From Leuconostoc kimchii IMSNU 11154 (lineage in GTDB: Bacteria; Bacillota; Bacilli; Lactobacillales; Lactobacillaceae), in assembly GCF_000092505.1 (NCBI RefSeq), contig NC_014136.1, forward strand, positions 186,001 to 250,000: DNA of 64,000 nt, read 5' to 3'. A program made the translations under genes and the position numbers. Shown piece by piece: positions 7,952 to 17,092 of the stretch; the first letter of the stretch is position 1, and every line of letters starts with the position of its first letter. Below the pieces are notes generated by a model, which was given only the letters and a program-made list of their open reading frames with translations, made no database searches and was not told the origin of the DNA.

Positions 7952-7991
7952 CCAATTTATTTGCGGTTCATAACGGTTACTCTTAATATAA

Positions 7992-8759
7992 TTACCACAC
8001 TGCCTTCATACCTTTAACAAATGTTTGTAGATATTGTTCAGCATCAAAGGGATGTGCAGCGATGATCTTAACAATAGCTGATCCAACAATTACCGCCTGC
8101 GCATTGCTAAACTGTGAGACTTGATCTGGATGACTAACGCCAAACCCAACGGCTGTCGGCACATCAGTCAACTGATTAATTTGTGTAATCAGGTCATAAG
8201 CATCAGCTGATAAATTTTGCCGTGTTCCAGTAATGCCAAGAGAGCTAACAACATAAACAAATCCAGATGCATGCTTGACAATATCAGGTATTCGCTTTCC
8301 TGATTTTAAAGTGACTAATTGAATAAATGAACGTTGATATTTTTCAGCAAGTGCGACAAATTCTGCCTGCTCTTCTAATGGCAAATCTGGCATAATAATC
8401 CCTTGAACTTCATATTGTTTCATCTTGGCTAAGAATGCTTCATATCCGTAGGTAAACACAGGATTTGTATACGTTAAGAAAACCAATGGTACCTGTGTTC
8501 GTTGACGTACCTTTTCAACTAATTCAAATACTTTTGTGGTTGTTGAACCAGCTGCAGCTGCACGCAAATCAGCTTTCATAATTGTTTCGCCATCCGCAGA
8601 TGGATCTGAAAAAGCAATTCCAATTTCCACAACATCTGCGCCTGCTTCTGCAAGTGCGACAATGTAGTCAGCACTTTTATCAAAATTAGGATCCCCAGCA
8701 ACGACAAAACTAATAAATCCTTTGCCATGTTTCAAAACTGTCTCTATTTTTTCTACCAT
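7992..8759 (-). CDS. trpA: Tryptophan synthase alpha subunit
   Basis: 255-aa TIM-barrel subunit that cleaves indole-3-glycerol phosphate and passes indole to TrpB. The catalytic Glu45 and Asp56 lie in VEIGIAFSDPSADGETI, close to the usual ELGVPFSDPLADGPTI but with Ala for Pro and Ser for Leu. VGFGVSHPDQV and the C-terminal VGSAIVKII complete the phosphate site. GGAAGG precedes the ATG. Fifth gene of the operon. Confidence 0.94.
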   Translation of the reverse strand: MVEKIETVLKHGKGFISFVVAGDPNFDKSADYIVALAEAGADVVEIGIAFSDPSADGETIMKADLRAAAAGSTTTKVFELVEKVRQRTQVPLVFLTYTNPVFTYGYEAFLAKMKQYEVQGIIMPDLPLEEQAEFVALAEKYQRSFIQLVTLKSGKRIPDIVKHASGFVYVVSSLGITGTRQNLSADAYDLITQINQLTDVPTAVGFGVSHPDQVSQFSNAQAVIVGSAIVKIIAAHPFDAEQYLQTFVKGMKAVW

Positions 8760-8788
8760 TATTTACCTTCCAATCGATAACGCATACC

Positions 8789-9388
8789 TTAATTTGGATT
8801 ATGATGTGCTATATCTACTAGTTTTTGCATTTTTGCTAAATCTTTAATTCCTGATACCTCATCACCACTTGATATATCTACCCATTCCGGCTGTGCTTGC
8901 GTGATCGCTTCTTGCAAGTTAATCGGTGTTAACCCTCCGGCCAGCATGATGGGTGCATGGCGCAGTGGTTTAGGTGGTACGATTTCCCAATCAAACGTCT
9001 TGCCCGATCCAGCTCCGTTATCTAATAAAATGTAATTGGCCGTTGTCGGCAACAATGCTTGTTCTGGTTTGACGACTTGTATAACTGGTACATGCTTCTC
9101 ACGTAAAATGGTCACTTCTAATTCCGATTCATCACCATGAAGCTGCACGCCTTGTATCAAACCACTTGTAAACAAAGTTAATATGTCCGCAATGTTTTGA
9201 TTCATAAAAACACCATATAAAGGAATATGATCGTCTAATCGCTGACGTATTTTAAGTGCTGTCATGAGATTGACTGTTCGCCGATGTCCTGGTGCCAAAA
9301 TGATACCTGCCATATCTGGTTGCACCTGATTTAAAAGATCAGCATCATCTACTCGAAAATTACCACATAATTTTATTTTGGTCATCAT
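8789..9388 (-). CDS. trpF: Phosphoribosylanthranilate isomerase
   Basis: 199-aa TIM-barrel isomerase catalysing the Amadori rearrangement of PRA to CdRP. The catalytic Cys8 is in KLCGN (family KICG). LDNGAGSGKTFDW carries the catalytic Asp, and LAGGLTP and DISSGDEVSGIKD bind the phosphate. The first ATG overlaps the trpC stop by 4 nt, and a second ATG follows immediately. Confidence 0.93.
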   Translation of the reverse strand: MMTKIKLCGNFRVDDADLLNQVQPDMAGIILAPGHRRTVNLMTALKIRQRLDDHIPLYGVFMNQNIADILTLFTSGLIQGVQLHGDESELEVTILREKHVPVIQVVKPEQALLPTTANYILLDNGAGSGKTFDWEIVPPKPLRHAPIMLAGGLTPINLQEAITQAQPEWVDISSGDEVSGIKDLAKMQKLVDIAHHNPN

Positions 9389-10173
9389 TCACGTCCTGTT
9401 AAAATGTTAAACATATTAATTTTATCTTTTGCTTTCATGAAAGTTTCACCAATCAAGATGCCATTGACGTTGATATTTTCAAGTAATGTCACATCTTCAC
9501 GTGATCGAATGCCCGACTCAGAGACAACACTGACGCCTTCAGGGACCAATGCACGTAAACGTGCTGTATTATCAAAATCCACCGTAAAATCTTTGAGGTT
9601 ACGATTATTAATGCCAATAATACGCGCTTTTGCAGCAATGGCACGCTTAATTTCTGAAGCAGTATGTGCTTCAACAATGGCTGATAACCCTAATTGATCA
9701 GCTAAATGAAGATACTGATTTAATTGCACGTCGTCCAAAATAGCTACAATTAATAGAATAGCAGATGCTCCGGCAACTTTTGCTTCGTAAATCATATAGG
9801 GATCAATTGTGAAATCTTTGCGTAGTACAGGGGTATCAATTGCTTTTGCGACCGATTTCAAAATATTCAATGATCCTTTGAAATAAGTTTCTTCCGTTAA
9901 AACGCTGACTAAATCAACACTCGCTAACTCATACTGACGAGCAATTGCCATATAATCAAATTGATTAGTTGGTATAATTTGACCTTTTGAGGGTGACGCT
10001 TGTTTAATTTCTGCTATAACAGAAATTTGTGGTTGCTGTAAGGCCTGCTCAACAGGAAAATCGGTATAGACCAACATTTGTTCTGCTTTTGCTTTTAAAT
10101 CTGATAAAGATACCTCACGTTGTCTGGTCAACATATTCTCGCGTGTAACATGTACTAATTCATCTAAAATCAT
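9385..10173 (-). CDS. trpC: Indole-3-glycerol phosphate synthase
   Basis: 262-aa enzyme that closes CdRP to indole-3-glycerol phosphate. [37 protein letters not shown] and GILIGE are the ordered IGPS motifs, including the catalytic Glu and Lys residues. It is separate from TrpF, as in most Firmicutes. The start overlaps trpD by 4 nt (ATGA), indicating tight coupling. Confidence 0.95.
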   Translation of the reverse strand: MILDELVHVTRENMLTRQREVSLSDLKAKAEQMLVYTDFPVEQALQQPQISVIAEIKQASPSKGQIIPTNQFDYMAIARQYELASVDLVSVLTEETYFKGSLNILKSVAKAIDTPVLRKDFTIDPYMIYEAKVAGASAILLIVAILDDVQLNQYLHLADQLGLSAIVEAHTASEIKRAIAAKARIIGINNRNLKDFTVDFDNTARLRALVPEGVSVVSESGIRSREDVTLLENINVNGILIGETFMKAKDKINMFNILTGRE

Positions 10174-11195
10174 ACACTGACCGCCTGAGTTGCTCGTTGT
10201 AATGCAACCAACTGCTGATAAGCTTTGCCGCTAGATAAAATATCACGGGCTAATGCAATACTTTGAGCTAAATCTGGTCGAATTTCTGCAGCGAATAAAG
10301 CCATAGCTGCATTTAATATCACTGTATCTGTCTTAAATCCAACAAGATCGCCACTTAAAATTTGCCGTGTTACGTCAGCATTTTCTTGAGCAGTGCCACC
10401 TCTTAAGGAATCTGATGGTGCGTAATGAAAGCCATAAGTTATGGGATCAAACTCCGATGACGTCATCTGTTGATTGCGTAACATTACAATATCAGTTTTC
10501 CCTGTCAAAGTCACTTCATCTAAACCATCTTGACCATGAATAAGAATTGCACGTTTCACACCTAATTCTGATAAAACATGAGCTAATGGTACGAGTAACT
10601 CTTTAGAATAGACACCTAATAACATCGTTTGTGGGCGGGTTGGATTTGTCAGAGGGCCCAAAATATTAAAGACGGTTCTCACACCCAAAGCTGTACGAAT
10701 TGGTCCAACAATTTTCATTGCTGGATGAAATGCGCGGGCAAACAGAAATGTTTGTCCAGTTTGGTGTAATACCTGCGTGGCTTGTTCTGCCGTCAAAGTG
10801 ATTTTAACGCCTAGCGCTTTTAATACATCAGCTGTCCCTGATGTTGAACTAGCTGCACGATTACCATGTTTAGCAACAGGTACACCAGCTGCAGCCACAA
10901 TGAAACTAGCTGTTGTCGAAATATTAAACGTGTTTGCCATGTCACCCCCAGTCCCAACAATATCCATTGCATTGGGCTCCGGCGCCAAACTGATTGCATG
11001 ATTAATCATAGCTTTTGCAGATCCGACAATTTCTGGCACGGATTCCTTTTTGACTGCTAATCCCATCAAATAGGCGGCAATCTCAAGATCTGATACCTGA
11101 TTGGCCATAATATCGTTCATGACATCTTCAGCCACTTCAGCCGACAAATCTTGACGTAACGATAATAAATTTAAAGCTTTACTCATATTACTCAT
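10170..11195 (-). CDS. trpD: Anthranilate phosphoribosyltransferase
   Basis: 341-aa enzyme transferring phosphoribose from PRPP to anthranilate. [16 protein letters not shown] is the PRPP-binding loop, and [12 protein letters not shown] follows as the second substrate loop. ATG 11195, overlapping the trpB stop by 8 nt, has AAAGGAG 9 nt upstream and gives a family-typical length; a longer GTG-initiated reading frame inside trpB is unlikely. Confidence 0.95.
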   Translation of the reverse strand: MSNMSKALNLLSLRQDLSAEVAEDVMNDIMANQVSDLEIAAYLMGLAVKKESVPEIVGSAKAMINHAISLAPEPNAMDIVGTGGDMANTFNISTTASFIVAAAGVPVAKHGNRAASSTSGTADVLKALGVKITLTAEQATQVLHQTGQTFLFARAFHPAMKIVGPIRTALGVRTVFNILGPLTNPTRPQTMLLGVYSKELLVPLAHVLSELGVKRAILIHGQDGLDEVTLTGKTDIVMLRNQQMTSSEFDPITYGFHYAPSDSLRGGTAQENADVTRQILSGDLVGFKTDTVILNAAMALFAAEIRPDLAQSIALARDILSSGKAYQQLVALQRATQAVSV

Positions 11196-12375
11196 TAATT
11201 TCAACTCCTTTGTATCGTGCAATGGCGGCAACATCTTTATCACCACGACCACTTAAATTGACCATGATTTGTTGATCTGGCTTCATGTTTGGCGCTATTT
11301 TCATTGCATAGGCCACCGCATGTGAACTCTCAATTGCTGCTATAATTCCCTCCGTGCGTGCAATATACTCAAATGCCTGCACTGCCTCATCATCTGTAAT
11401 AGGCACATATTGCGCACGCTTTATGTCAGATAAATAGGCGTGTTCCGGCCCAATTCCTGGATAATCAAGTCCAGCTGAGATACTGTAAACTGGATCAATT
11501 TGTCCGTCTGGGGACTGTAAAAATTTGGACTTCATACCGTGAAAAATTCCTTGTGAACCATTAGTAATTGTTGCTGCAGTTTGTGTTGTATGAATTCCCT
11601 TACCAGCCGCCTCAACGCCGATTAATGCAACATCTCGATCTGAGATGAATTTGCTAAAAGCACCAATCGCATTTGAGCCGCCACCAACAGCAGCAATAAC
11701 AGCATCTGGTAATTTACCAGTTTGGCTTAGAAATTGTTCGCGAGCCTCTTCACTAATAATCGATTGAAAGTACTTCACCATTTCAGGGAACGGATAAGGG
11801 CCAACTGCCGATCCTAAAACATAAAATGTATCATCAATTCGTTTAGTCCATTCTTGAAAAGTCGCATTCACAGCATCTTTTAAAACCATTGTGCCTGTGT
11901 CCACCACGTGAACCTTCGCACCTAACAGTTCCATTCGATAGACATTCAGCGCTTGACGATCTGTGTCTTCCTTACCCATGAAAATTTCAGCTTCCATACC
12001 AAACAATGCAGCCGCTGTCGCCGTTGCAACACCATGTTGCCCAGCTCCAGTTTCAGCTATTAATCTTGTCTTCCCCATTCGCTGTGCGATTAACGCCTGA
12101 CCCAAAACATTGTTAATTTTATGTGCACCTGTATGATTGAGATCCTCACGCTTAAAATATATTTGTGCGCCGCCAAGATCTTTGGACATGTTTTTAGCAT
12201 GATACAACAAAGATGGTCGATTAGCATAATTATCAAATAGATCTTTTAACTCATCTTTAAACGCTGCATCATCTTTGTAATGATTAAATGCATCAGCAAC
12301 AGCACTCACAGCAGGCATTAATAATTCAGGAATAAACTGTCCACCATACTCGCCATAGTAACCTTTTTTTATCAT
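11188..12375 (-). CDS. trpB: Tryptophan synthase beta subunit
   Basis: 395-aa PLP enzyme joining indole and serine. [14 protein letters not shown] opens the family, the PLP Lys86 is in HTGAHKINN, and [10 protein letters not shown] binds the PLP phosphate. HAYLSD and [12 protein letters not shown] are C-terminal family motifs. A TrpB1-type length. Unusually it is the first gene of the operon, directly after the T-box leader, with AAGGAG before the ATG. Confidence 0.96.
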   Translation of the reverse strand: MIKKGYYGEYGGQFIPELLMPAVSAVADAFNHYKDDAAFKDELKDLFDNYANRPSLLYHAKNMSKDLGGAQIYFKREDLNHTGAHKINNVLGQALIAQRMGKTRLIAETGAGQHGVATATAAALFGMEAEIFMGKEDTDRQALNVYRMELLGAKVHVVDTGTMVLKDAVNATFQEWTKRIDDTFYVLGSAVGPYPFPEMVKYFQSIISEEAREQFLSQTGKLPDAVIAAVGGGSNAIGAFSKFISDRDVALIGVEAAGKGIHTTQTAATITNGSQGIFHGMKSKFLQSPDGQIDPVYSISAGLDYPGIGPEHAYLSDIKRAQYVPITDDEAVQAFEYIARTEGIIAAIESSHAVAYAMKIAPNMKPDQQIMVNLSGRGDKDVAAIARYKGVEINE

Positions 12376-12396
12376 TATATTCTCCTTTTAACCATA

Positions 12397-12723
12397 TCAA
12401 AGCAAATAAAAATCCGTCCTGAAAATATTTGCTTTTGCAATATTTTCAGGACGGATTTTCCGCGGTGCCACCTGATTTCAAGAGAACAAATAACACTAAA
12501 AAGTGAAACGGGTTGACTCGCTCCTCCACAGCTTGCTAACACAAACCTGACAACTGACGTATGTCACACGTTCAAGCCTACTTGCAATTAATGCTTTCAA
12601 CTGACCCTCGATGGTCCATTTGCCAACCTGCGTTCGACCTGGCTCTCAGTATCCCAGATTCTCTGTGCGTGCACGATTAGTTTGATCTCCATCTCATTAG
12701 TTTAATTGGACGATTAAATTGTT
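12397..12723 (-). ncRNA. tRNA-Trp-responsive T-box leader
   Basis: The ~325-nt leader has a T-box core AGGTGGCACCGCGG (12460-12473). The Stem I base GATGG/CCATC is preceded on its 3' side by the specifier UGG followed by A (12618-12616), a Trp codon. The antiterminator bulge reads UGGC, matching a tRNA with discriminator G73, as expected for tRNA-Trp. Uncharged tRNA-Trp should stabilise the antiterminator and allow transcription of the whole trp operon. Specificity is therefore supported twice. Confidence 0.93.
12403..12459 (-). terminator. Regulated terminator of the trp T-box
   Basis: A 21-bp perfect stem (12409-12429 with 12439-12459) is followed by a T-rich run on the minus strand. It competes with the antiterminator that contains the T-box core. 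Confidence 0.92.
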
Positions 12724-12729
12724 AAACCT

Positions 12730-12758
12730 ATATTAAAACTAAATAAGTGTTTTGTCAA
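12730..12758 (-). promoter_or_regulatory. trp operon promoter
   Basis: -35 TTGACA (12753-12758, consensus), a 17-nt spacer and -10 TAATAT (12730-12735). The predicted start is near 12723. It sits just beyond the stop of the aldose-epimerase-like gene, with no clear terminator between. Confidence 0.85.
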
Positions 12759-12782
12759 TACTTTTATTTCAAAATACACATT

Positions 12783-13661
12783 TTAGAAAAATTGTAAGCT
12801 ATATGTGCCGTTGAACGTATCTCCAGCCGCCAACACATTAACTCCAAATTTTTCTTTAAAATTACCAGTTGAATCGACGGTATCAGCGATGCCCCACCAC
12901 GGTTCTAACGCAATAAATGGGGCTTCTTTTCCTGCCGGTGTCCAAATTCCCAAGAACTGAGCGTTATCTAAAGTCATCCGCAAACCATGCTGATTAGCCA
13001 AACGCGCTAACAAAAAGGACGTTTTTTGACGATCTAACTTGAGAATGATCGCATCATCATGATAATCTTCCTGACGTAAACGTAGTGGAATATTAGCGTT
13101 AAACGGCGTGGGCACGTTTGGGTTTGAGTAAGGCCCCGTCAAGCGCACCCGATCATACATTTTTTCTGGTTCAATCGACACATAATAGTCTGAAAACTTA
13201 CCACCATCAAGTGGTAAATTAAAGGCAGGATGCCCACCAACACTGAAGAACAAGGATTCCTCCGTGTCAGTATTTTTAACAATGTAAGCAATCTTAAGTT
13301 CATTGTCGTCTGTTAAGTCGTAACGTATATCTAACTGAAATTTAAAAGGATACACACGCATCGTTGAATCTGTATCGTGAATACGAAAAACAACGTGTTT
13401 ATCGCTTTTCTCGATAACTTCAAAAACCGTATTTCGAGCAAAACCATGTTGGTTCATAAAATAGGTTTCGCCTGCCACTTTATATTGATCCCCACGGAGA
13501 CGACCAACAATTGGAAATAAATTAGATGCATGGCGGCCCCAATATTTAGGGTCACCAATCCAAATATACTCTAATTCGGCCTGTTTATGCCAGACGCTTG
13601 TGAGCTCGGCACCTTCTTCGTTAATTGTAATTTTTAAATTTTCGTTTTCAAGTTTAATCAT
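12783..13661 (-). CDS. Aldose 1-epimerase family protein (LacX-like)
   Basis: 292-aa beta-sandwich protein resembling the LacX-type branch of galactose mutarotases. GAELTSVWHK, NLFPIVGRLRG, NQHGFARN (conserved His), GGHPAFN and the C-terminal EPWWGIAD are visible. The family interconverts sugar anomers, or phosphorylated hexoses in some branches; the substrate cannot be read from sequence. It lies between xerC and the trp promoter and could be co-transcribed with xerC. No signal peptide, so probably cytosolic. Confidence 0.82.
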   Translation of the reverse strand: MIKLENENLKITINEEGAELTSVWHKQAELEYIWIGDPKYWGRHASNLFPIVGRLRGDQYKVAGETYFMNQHGFARNTVFEVIEKSDKHVVFRIHDTDSTMRVYPFKFQLDIRYDLTDDNELKIAYIVKNTDTEESLFFSVGGHPAFNLPLDGGKFSDYYVSIEPEKMYDRVRLTGPYSNPNVPTPFNANIPLRLRQEDYHDDAIILKLDRQKTSFLLARLANQHGLRMTLDNAQFLGIWTPAGKEAPFIALEPWWGIADTVDSTGNFKEKFGVNVLAAGDTFNGTYSLQFF

Positions 13662-13714
13662 AATACCTATATTCTACCAAATTCTAAAGGATAAATGTTA
13701 TTATTGTTAAGCGT

Positions 13715-14629
13715 TTACAGCTTTTTTTTAGCACGTGGAAAAAAAGCTTGATAGTTTTTTTGTAAACTTTCACGTGTCACATGCGTATACATCTGAGTTG
13801 TCGACAAGTTCACATGACCGAGCAACTCTTGAACCGTACGCATATCCGCACCATTATTGAGTAAATGCGTCGCAAATGTGTGCCTTAACATATGCGGATG
13901 TATTTTCCCAGTCAATGCAGAACGTTGCATGAGCTGATTTAAAATATATGTTATGCCTGCTGCTGTTATTGGCTCTCCGCGATGGTTAACAAAGACAACT
14001 TGATGCGGTGCAGGTTGTTTAGCGGTTAAATCAGCTCTTGTCTCACTTAAATATTGCATCAAAGCTTGAGCAGCAAAATGTCCAAACGGTACATATCTAT
14101 CTTTATTCCCCTTACCATGAATTAACACCAAACGTTGTGAAAAATCTAATTGCGCTATCGTGAGCGTTGCAATTTCAGTAACTCGTGCGCCTGTTGCGTA
14201 CAAAAATTCCAGTAATGCAGCATTTCGTTGCCAAAGTTTATCTTCTTGATTATACGCCGTATCAAATAACGTTGCCATCTCTGTTTCGTAGAAAAATTCT
14301 GGCAGGTGATTTTGATGTTTACGCAAGGCAATATTTTCAAAAGGATTATCAATCACAAATTGATTGGCAACCATAAATTGATAAAACATCCGCAAGCTAC
14401 TAATTTTGCGAGAAATTGATGTCCGAGCCAAATGACGTTCGTACAAGTCATTTAAATATACCCGCACATCAAGGGGTTGTACTGCCCTGAAATTTGTAAA
14501 TCCACCATTTTGAGCTAAAAAATTTATAAATTCATCAATATCTGACAAATAAGCCTTTAATGTCAATGGCGAATACTGACGTTCAGAGACGAGGTAAATA
14601 CGATACAATTGTTGCTCTCTTGTCACCAT
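13715..14629 (-). CDS. xerC: Tyrosine recombinase XerC
   Basis: 304-aa site-specific recombinase for chromosome dimer resolution. Counting from ATG 14629 the catalytic set is Arg149 (TGARVTEI), Lys173 (HGKGNKDR), His246 and Arg249 (HMLRHTFATH), His272 (LLGHVNLSTTQ) and the nucleophile Tyr281 (MYTHV). The N-terminal SAM-like domain begins SERQYSPLTLKAY. An upstream ATG at 14650 lacks a ribosome-binding site and falls inside the promoter. No neighbouring phage or att features, so this is the host recombinase rather than an integrase. Confidence 0.88.
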   Translation of the reverse strand: MVTREQQLYRIYLVSERQYSPLTLKAYLSDIDEFINFLAQNGGFTNFRAVQPLDVRVYLNDLYERHLARTSISRKISSLRMFYQFMVANQFVIDNPFENIALRKHQNHLPEFFYETEMATLFDTAYNQEDKLWQRNAALLEFLYATGARVTEIATLTIAQLDFSQRLVLIHGKGNKDRYVPFGHFAAQALMQYLSETRADLTAKQPAPHQVVFVNHRGEPITAAGITYILNQLMQRSALTGKIHPHMLRHTFATHLLNNGADMRTVQELLGHVNLSTTQMYTHVTRESLQKNYQAFFPRAKKKL

Positions 14630-14635
14630 ACTTCC

Positions 14636-14663
14636 ATTATACGCGCTCATGTCCGACTTACAA
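14636..14663 (-). promoter_or_regulatory. xerC promoter, likely giving a leaderless mRNA
   Basis: -35 TTGTAA (14658-14663), 16-nt spacer, -10 TATAAT (14636-14641). Only six bases separate the -10 from ATG 14629, so transcription should begin at or next to the start codon. Confidence 0.6.
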
Positions 14664-14730
14664 AAATTAAGAAGACTTTAATTTAGTTACAATCAGTCAA
14701 ACATGCACACAAACCTAATATTTTCAGATA

Positions 14731-14739
14731 TGATATAAA
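14731..14739 (+). promoter_or_regulatory. Extended -10 promoter for the 14790 gene
   Basis: TGATATAAA gives a TGn-TATAAA extended -10. No good -35 is present. Divergent from the xerC promoter. Confidence 0.4.
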
Positions 14740-14789
14740 GTAGAAGACTAACTAGAAGTACTAAATTCTAAACATAAAGGAGTCATATT

Positions 14790-15230
14790 ATGAAAATTCC
14801 TGTACAAACCCCATTAGAACAAATACAAAGTAACTTATCATTATTGCGGCGCAAAGTATTACATGCAATTGCTACTTTTCGAACAAACATTTTAACAAAT
14901 CGCGACATACATCACACAAAACCTGCACAATTTAAAATGTCTGATACCCGTGAAATTGCAATTGTACCCTATGAGTCATCTGCTAAAGCAGTTGATTATG
15001 ATAGTTTTGCTTACGCTCTAGAATCAGCGATGACGGAGAGCCTTCCCGATGACGAACGGCTTAGCTTATCAAGTCATGTAAGAAACTTTTTTTATCACCC
15101 AGCACGTGTGATTGCTGCACTTATTATTATTATTTTAGTTGGATATATTGCCATAATGGCTGAGCAAGCTACCTCTACTAATCGCCAACCTATTGAACAA
15201 TCAAAATATCAAAAGCAAATTAAGAATTAA
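14790..15230 (+). CDS. Small single-pass membrane protein, unknown function
   Basis: 146 aa, not recognised. The first ~100 residues are hydrophilic: a basic segment at 19-40, then an acidic stretch with YESSAKAVDYDSFAYALESA. One hydrophobic helix lies at about 108-127 (RVIAALIIIILVGYIAIMA), followed by a short polar tail. There is no signal peptide or lipobox, so a C-terminally anchored protein with its N-terminus inside is likely. AAAGGAG lies 7 nt before the ATG, so translation is well supported. Divergent from xerC and ended by the large palindromic terminator at 15230-15310. Probably lineage-specific. Confidence 0.75.
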   Translation: MKIPVQTPLEQIQSNLSLLRRKVLHAIATFRTNILTNRDIHHTKPAQFKMSDTREIAIVPYESSAKAVDYDSFAYALESAMTESLPDDERLSLSSHVRNFFYHPARVIAALIIIILVGYIAIMAEQATSTNRQPIEQSKYQKQIKN

Positions 15231-15310
15231 AAAAACCTCAGTGAGATGATGTGCACGCCGAAAGTTTGAGTAACTTTCGGCGTGCACATCAGAAAAAACT
15301 GAGGTTTTTT
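15230..15310. terminator. Large nested-palindrome bidirectional terminator
   Basis: An outer perfect 13-bp repeat (15230-15242 with 15298-15310) encloses an inner perfect 19-bp repeat (15248-15266 with 15272-15290, 5-nt loop). The outer arms are A-rich on the left and T-rich on the right, giving T-runs in both directions between two convergent genes. Confidence 0.85.
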
Positions 15311-16652
15311 AGTTTTTAAAGGAATGAATAGGTGCCGGTATATGACCCCCACGATTAATAAAATCAGCACTAGATTTTTGAACAACCGGCATCACCGGTG
15401 CAGTACCTAACAAACCGCCATAGTCTACGATATCGCCAACTTTGGTCCCATTAGTTGGTAAGATTCTCACAGCAGTTGTTTTATTATTTTGCACACCAAT
15501 TGCTGCTTCATCAGCAATCATGGCAGCAATTGTTGTCGCATCTGTTTCTCCAGGAATTGCAATCATATCAAGGCCAACAGAACAAACCGCTGTCATTGCT
15601 TCTAACTTAGCCAATGATAACACACCAGCTTTAACAGCATCAATCATGCCAGCATCCTCAGAAACTGGTATGAAAGCACCTGACAAACCGCCAACACGCT
15701 GTGACGCCATCACACCGCCTTTTTTGACCGCATCATTAAGCAACATCAGTGCTGCAGTTGTCCCATGTGTCCCAACCATTTCAAGACCAATTTCTTCTAA
15801 GACTTCAGCAACTGAATCACCACGAGCAGGCGTTGGTGCTAGACTTAAGTCGACAATACCAAATTCAACACCTAACCGTTCAGCAGCTAACGATCCGACC
15901 ATTTGACCGACTCGTGTGATTTTAAAGGCAGTTTTCTTAACTGTTTCAGCAACAATTTGAATCGGTTCACCTTTCACCTTTTCAAGTGCACGTTTAACGA
16001 CACCTGGGCCAGAAACACCAACATTAATGACAACATCTGCTTCACTAACACCATGAAAAGCGCCAGCCATGAAGGGATTATCTTCTACTGCATTTGCAAA
16101 CACAACTAATTTAGCGTTCGCGGTGTCTGATTTGTCAGTAATCGCTTTTATCGTTTCGCCCATCAATTTAATAGCATCTAAATTAATACCTGCTTTTGTA
16201 GAACCAATATTGATGCTTGACATCACAAGATCAGTTTCTGTTAAGACACGGGGTAGTGATTTAATAAGCGACAAATCACCGTTTGCAAATCCTTTTTGAA
16301 CAAGTGCTGAATAGCCACCTATAAAGTCAACGCCAACTGCTTTTGCTGCATCATCTAACGCATGTGCATAATATAGCATATCATCAGGACTGGCTTTCCC
16401 AGCAATTAGCGCAATAGGTGTCACACTGATGCGTTTATTAGTGATCGGAATACCAAATTCACGCTCTATTTGTTGTGCCACTTCAACTAAATCCTTAGCA
16501 TAAGTAGTCACTTTTTGATAAATGTTCTTAGCCGTTTCCTGTGGTGTGCCAGCTATTGTATCGAGTAGTGAAATTCCCATCGTAACAGTGCGAATGTCCA
16601 AATGCTCTTCCGCAACCATATTGATCGTTTCAGTTATTTGATTGGTTTCCAT
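15309..16652 (-). CDS. DUF711 (UPF0210) family protein
   Basis: 447-aa protein of the DUF711/UPF0210 family, whose fold is related to pyruvate formate-lyase, although no radical-enzyme glycyl motif (RVxGY) is present. Family-typical segments are [14 protein letters not shown] near the N-terminus, [13 protein letters not shown], and [16 protein letters not shown]. The enzymatic role is unknown. A separate ACT-domain gene lies 96 nt upstream; this pairing recurs in bacteria, suggesting a ligand-sensing partner. The stop codon overlaps the shared palindromic terminator. Confidence 0.88.
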   Translation of the reverse strand: METNQITETINMVAEEHLDIRTVTMGISLLDTIAGTPQETAKNIYQKVTTYAKDLVEVAQQIEREFGIPITNKRISVTPIALIAGKASPDDMLYYAHALDDAAKAVGVDFIGGYSALVQKGFANGDLSLIKSLPRVLTETDLVMSSINIGSTKAGINLDAIKLMGETIKAITDKSDTANAKLVVFANAVEDNPFMAGAFHGVSEADVVINVGVSGPGVVKRALEKVKGEPIQIVAETVKKTAFKITRVGQMVGSLAAERLGVEFGIVDLSLAPTPARGDSVAEVLEEIGLEMVGTHGTTAALMLLNDAVKKGGVMASQRVGGLSGAFIPVSEDAGMIDAVKAGVLSLAKLEAMTAVCSVGLDMIAIPGETDATTIAAMIADEAAIGVQNNKTTAVRILPTNGTKVGDIVDYGGLLGTAPVMPVVQKSSADFINRGGHIPAPIHSFKN

Positions 16653-16748
16653 AATTTCTCCAGTTTTTATTTGCCTAACACAGACACGATATCATCAGCC
16701 ATCATAAAAAACTATAGCATGGCTTTTTCAACAAAGTACGTCTGTTAG

Positions 16749-17021
16749 TCAAATACGACTCATGGCATCAAAAATTTCTTCACGTTGCGTATGAATTTCA
16801 ACGTTTAACTTTTTTCCAAGATGATTTAAATCGTTTTGTAACTTATTAAATTCTTCGTCCAATTTTTCCAAATTAACTAGCATACTCATTGTGAAAATAT
16901 CAGACATGATTGTTTGTGACACATCCAGAATATTAATATCATGTTCAGCTAGTGTACGAGATACACCAGCAATAATCCCAGGTTTGTCTTTTCCGATAAC
17001 TGTTACAACTGCTTTGGCCAT
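16749..17021 (-). CDS. ACT domain protein (UPF0237 family)
   Basis: 90-aa stand-alone ACT domain: AVVTVIGKDKPGIIAGVSRTL is cut here to VIGKDKPGIIAGVSR, then ILDVSQTIM and FTMSMLVNL, giving the beta-alpha-beta repeat of amino-acid-binding regulators such as GcvR. It is just upstream of the DUF711 gene on the same strand and is probably co-transcribed. The ligand is unknown. AGAGGA precedes the ATG. Confidence 0.88.
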   Translation of the reverse strand: MAKAVVTVIGKDKPGIIAGVSRTLAEHDINILDVSQTIMSDIFTMSMLVNLEKLDEEFNKLQNDLNHLGKKLNVEIHTQREEIFDAMSRI

Positions 17022-17092
17022 TTTTTTCCTCTTTAAAAGTTATTTAAATATTATACAATAATTAGCACCGAAGCGCCATTATTTTTCAGTAT

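Noticed and set aside
13715..14629. xerC as a phage integrase marking a mobile element
   Set aside because: The length, motif set and neighbours fit host XerC; no att repeats, excisionase or phage genes are nearby.
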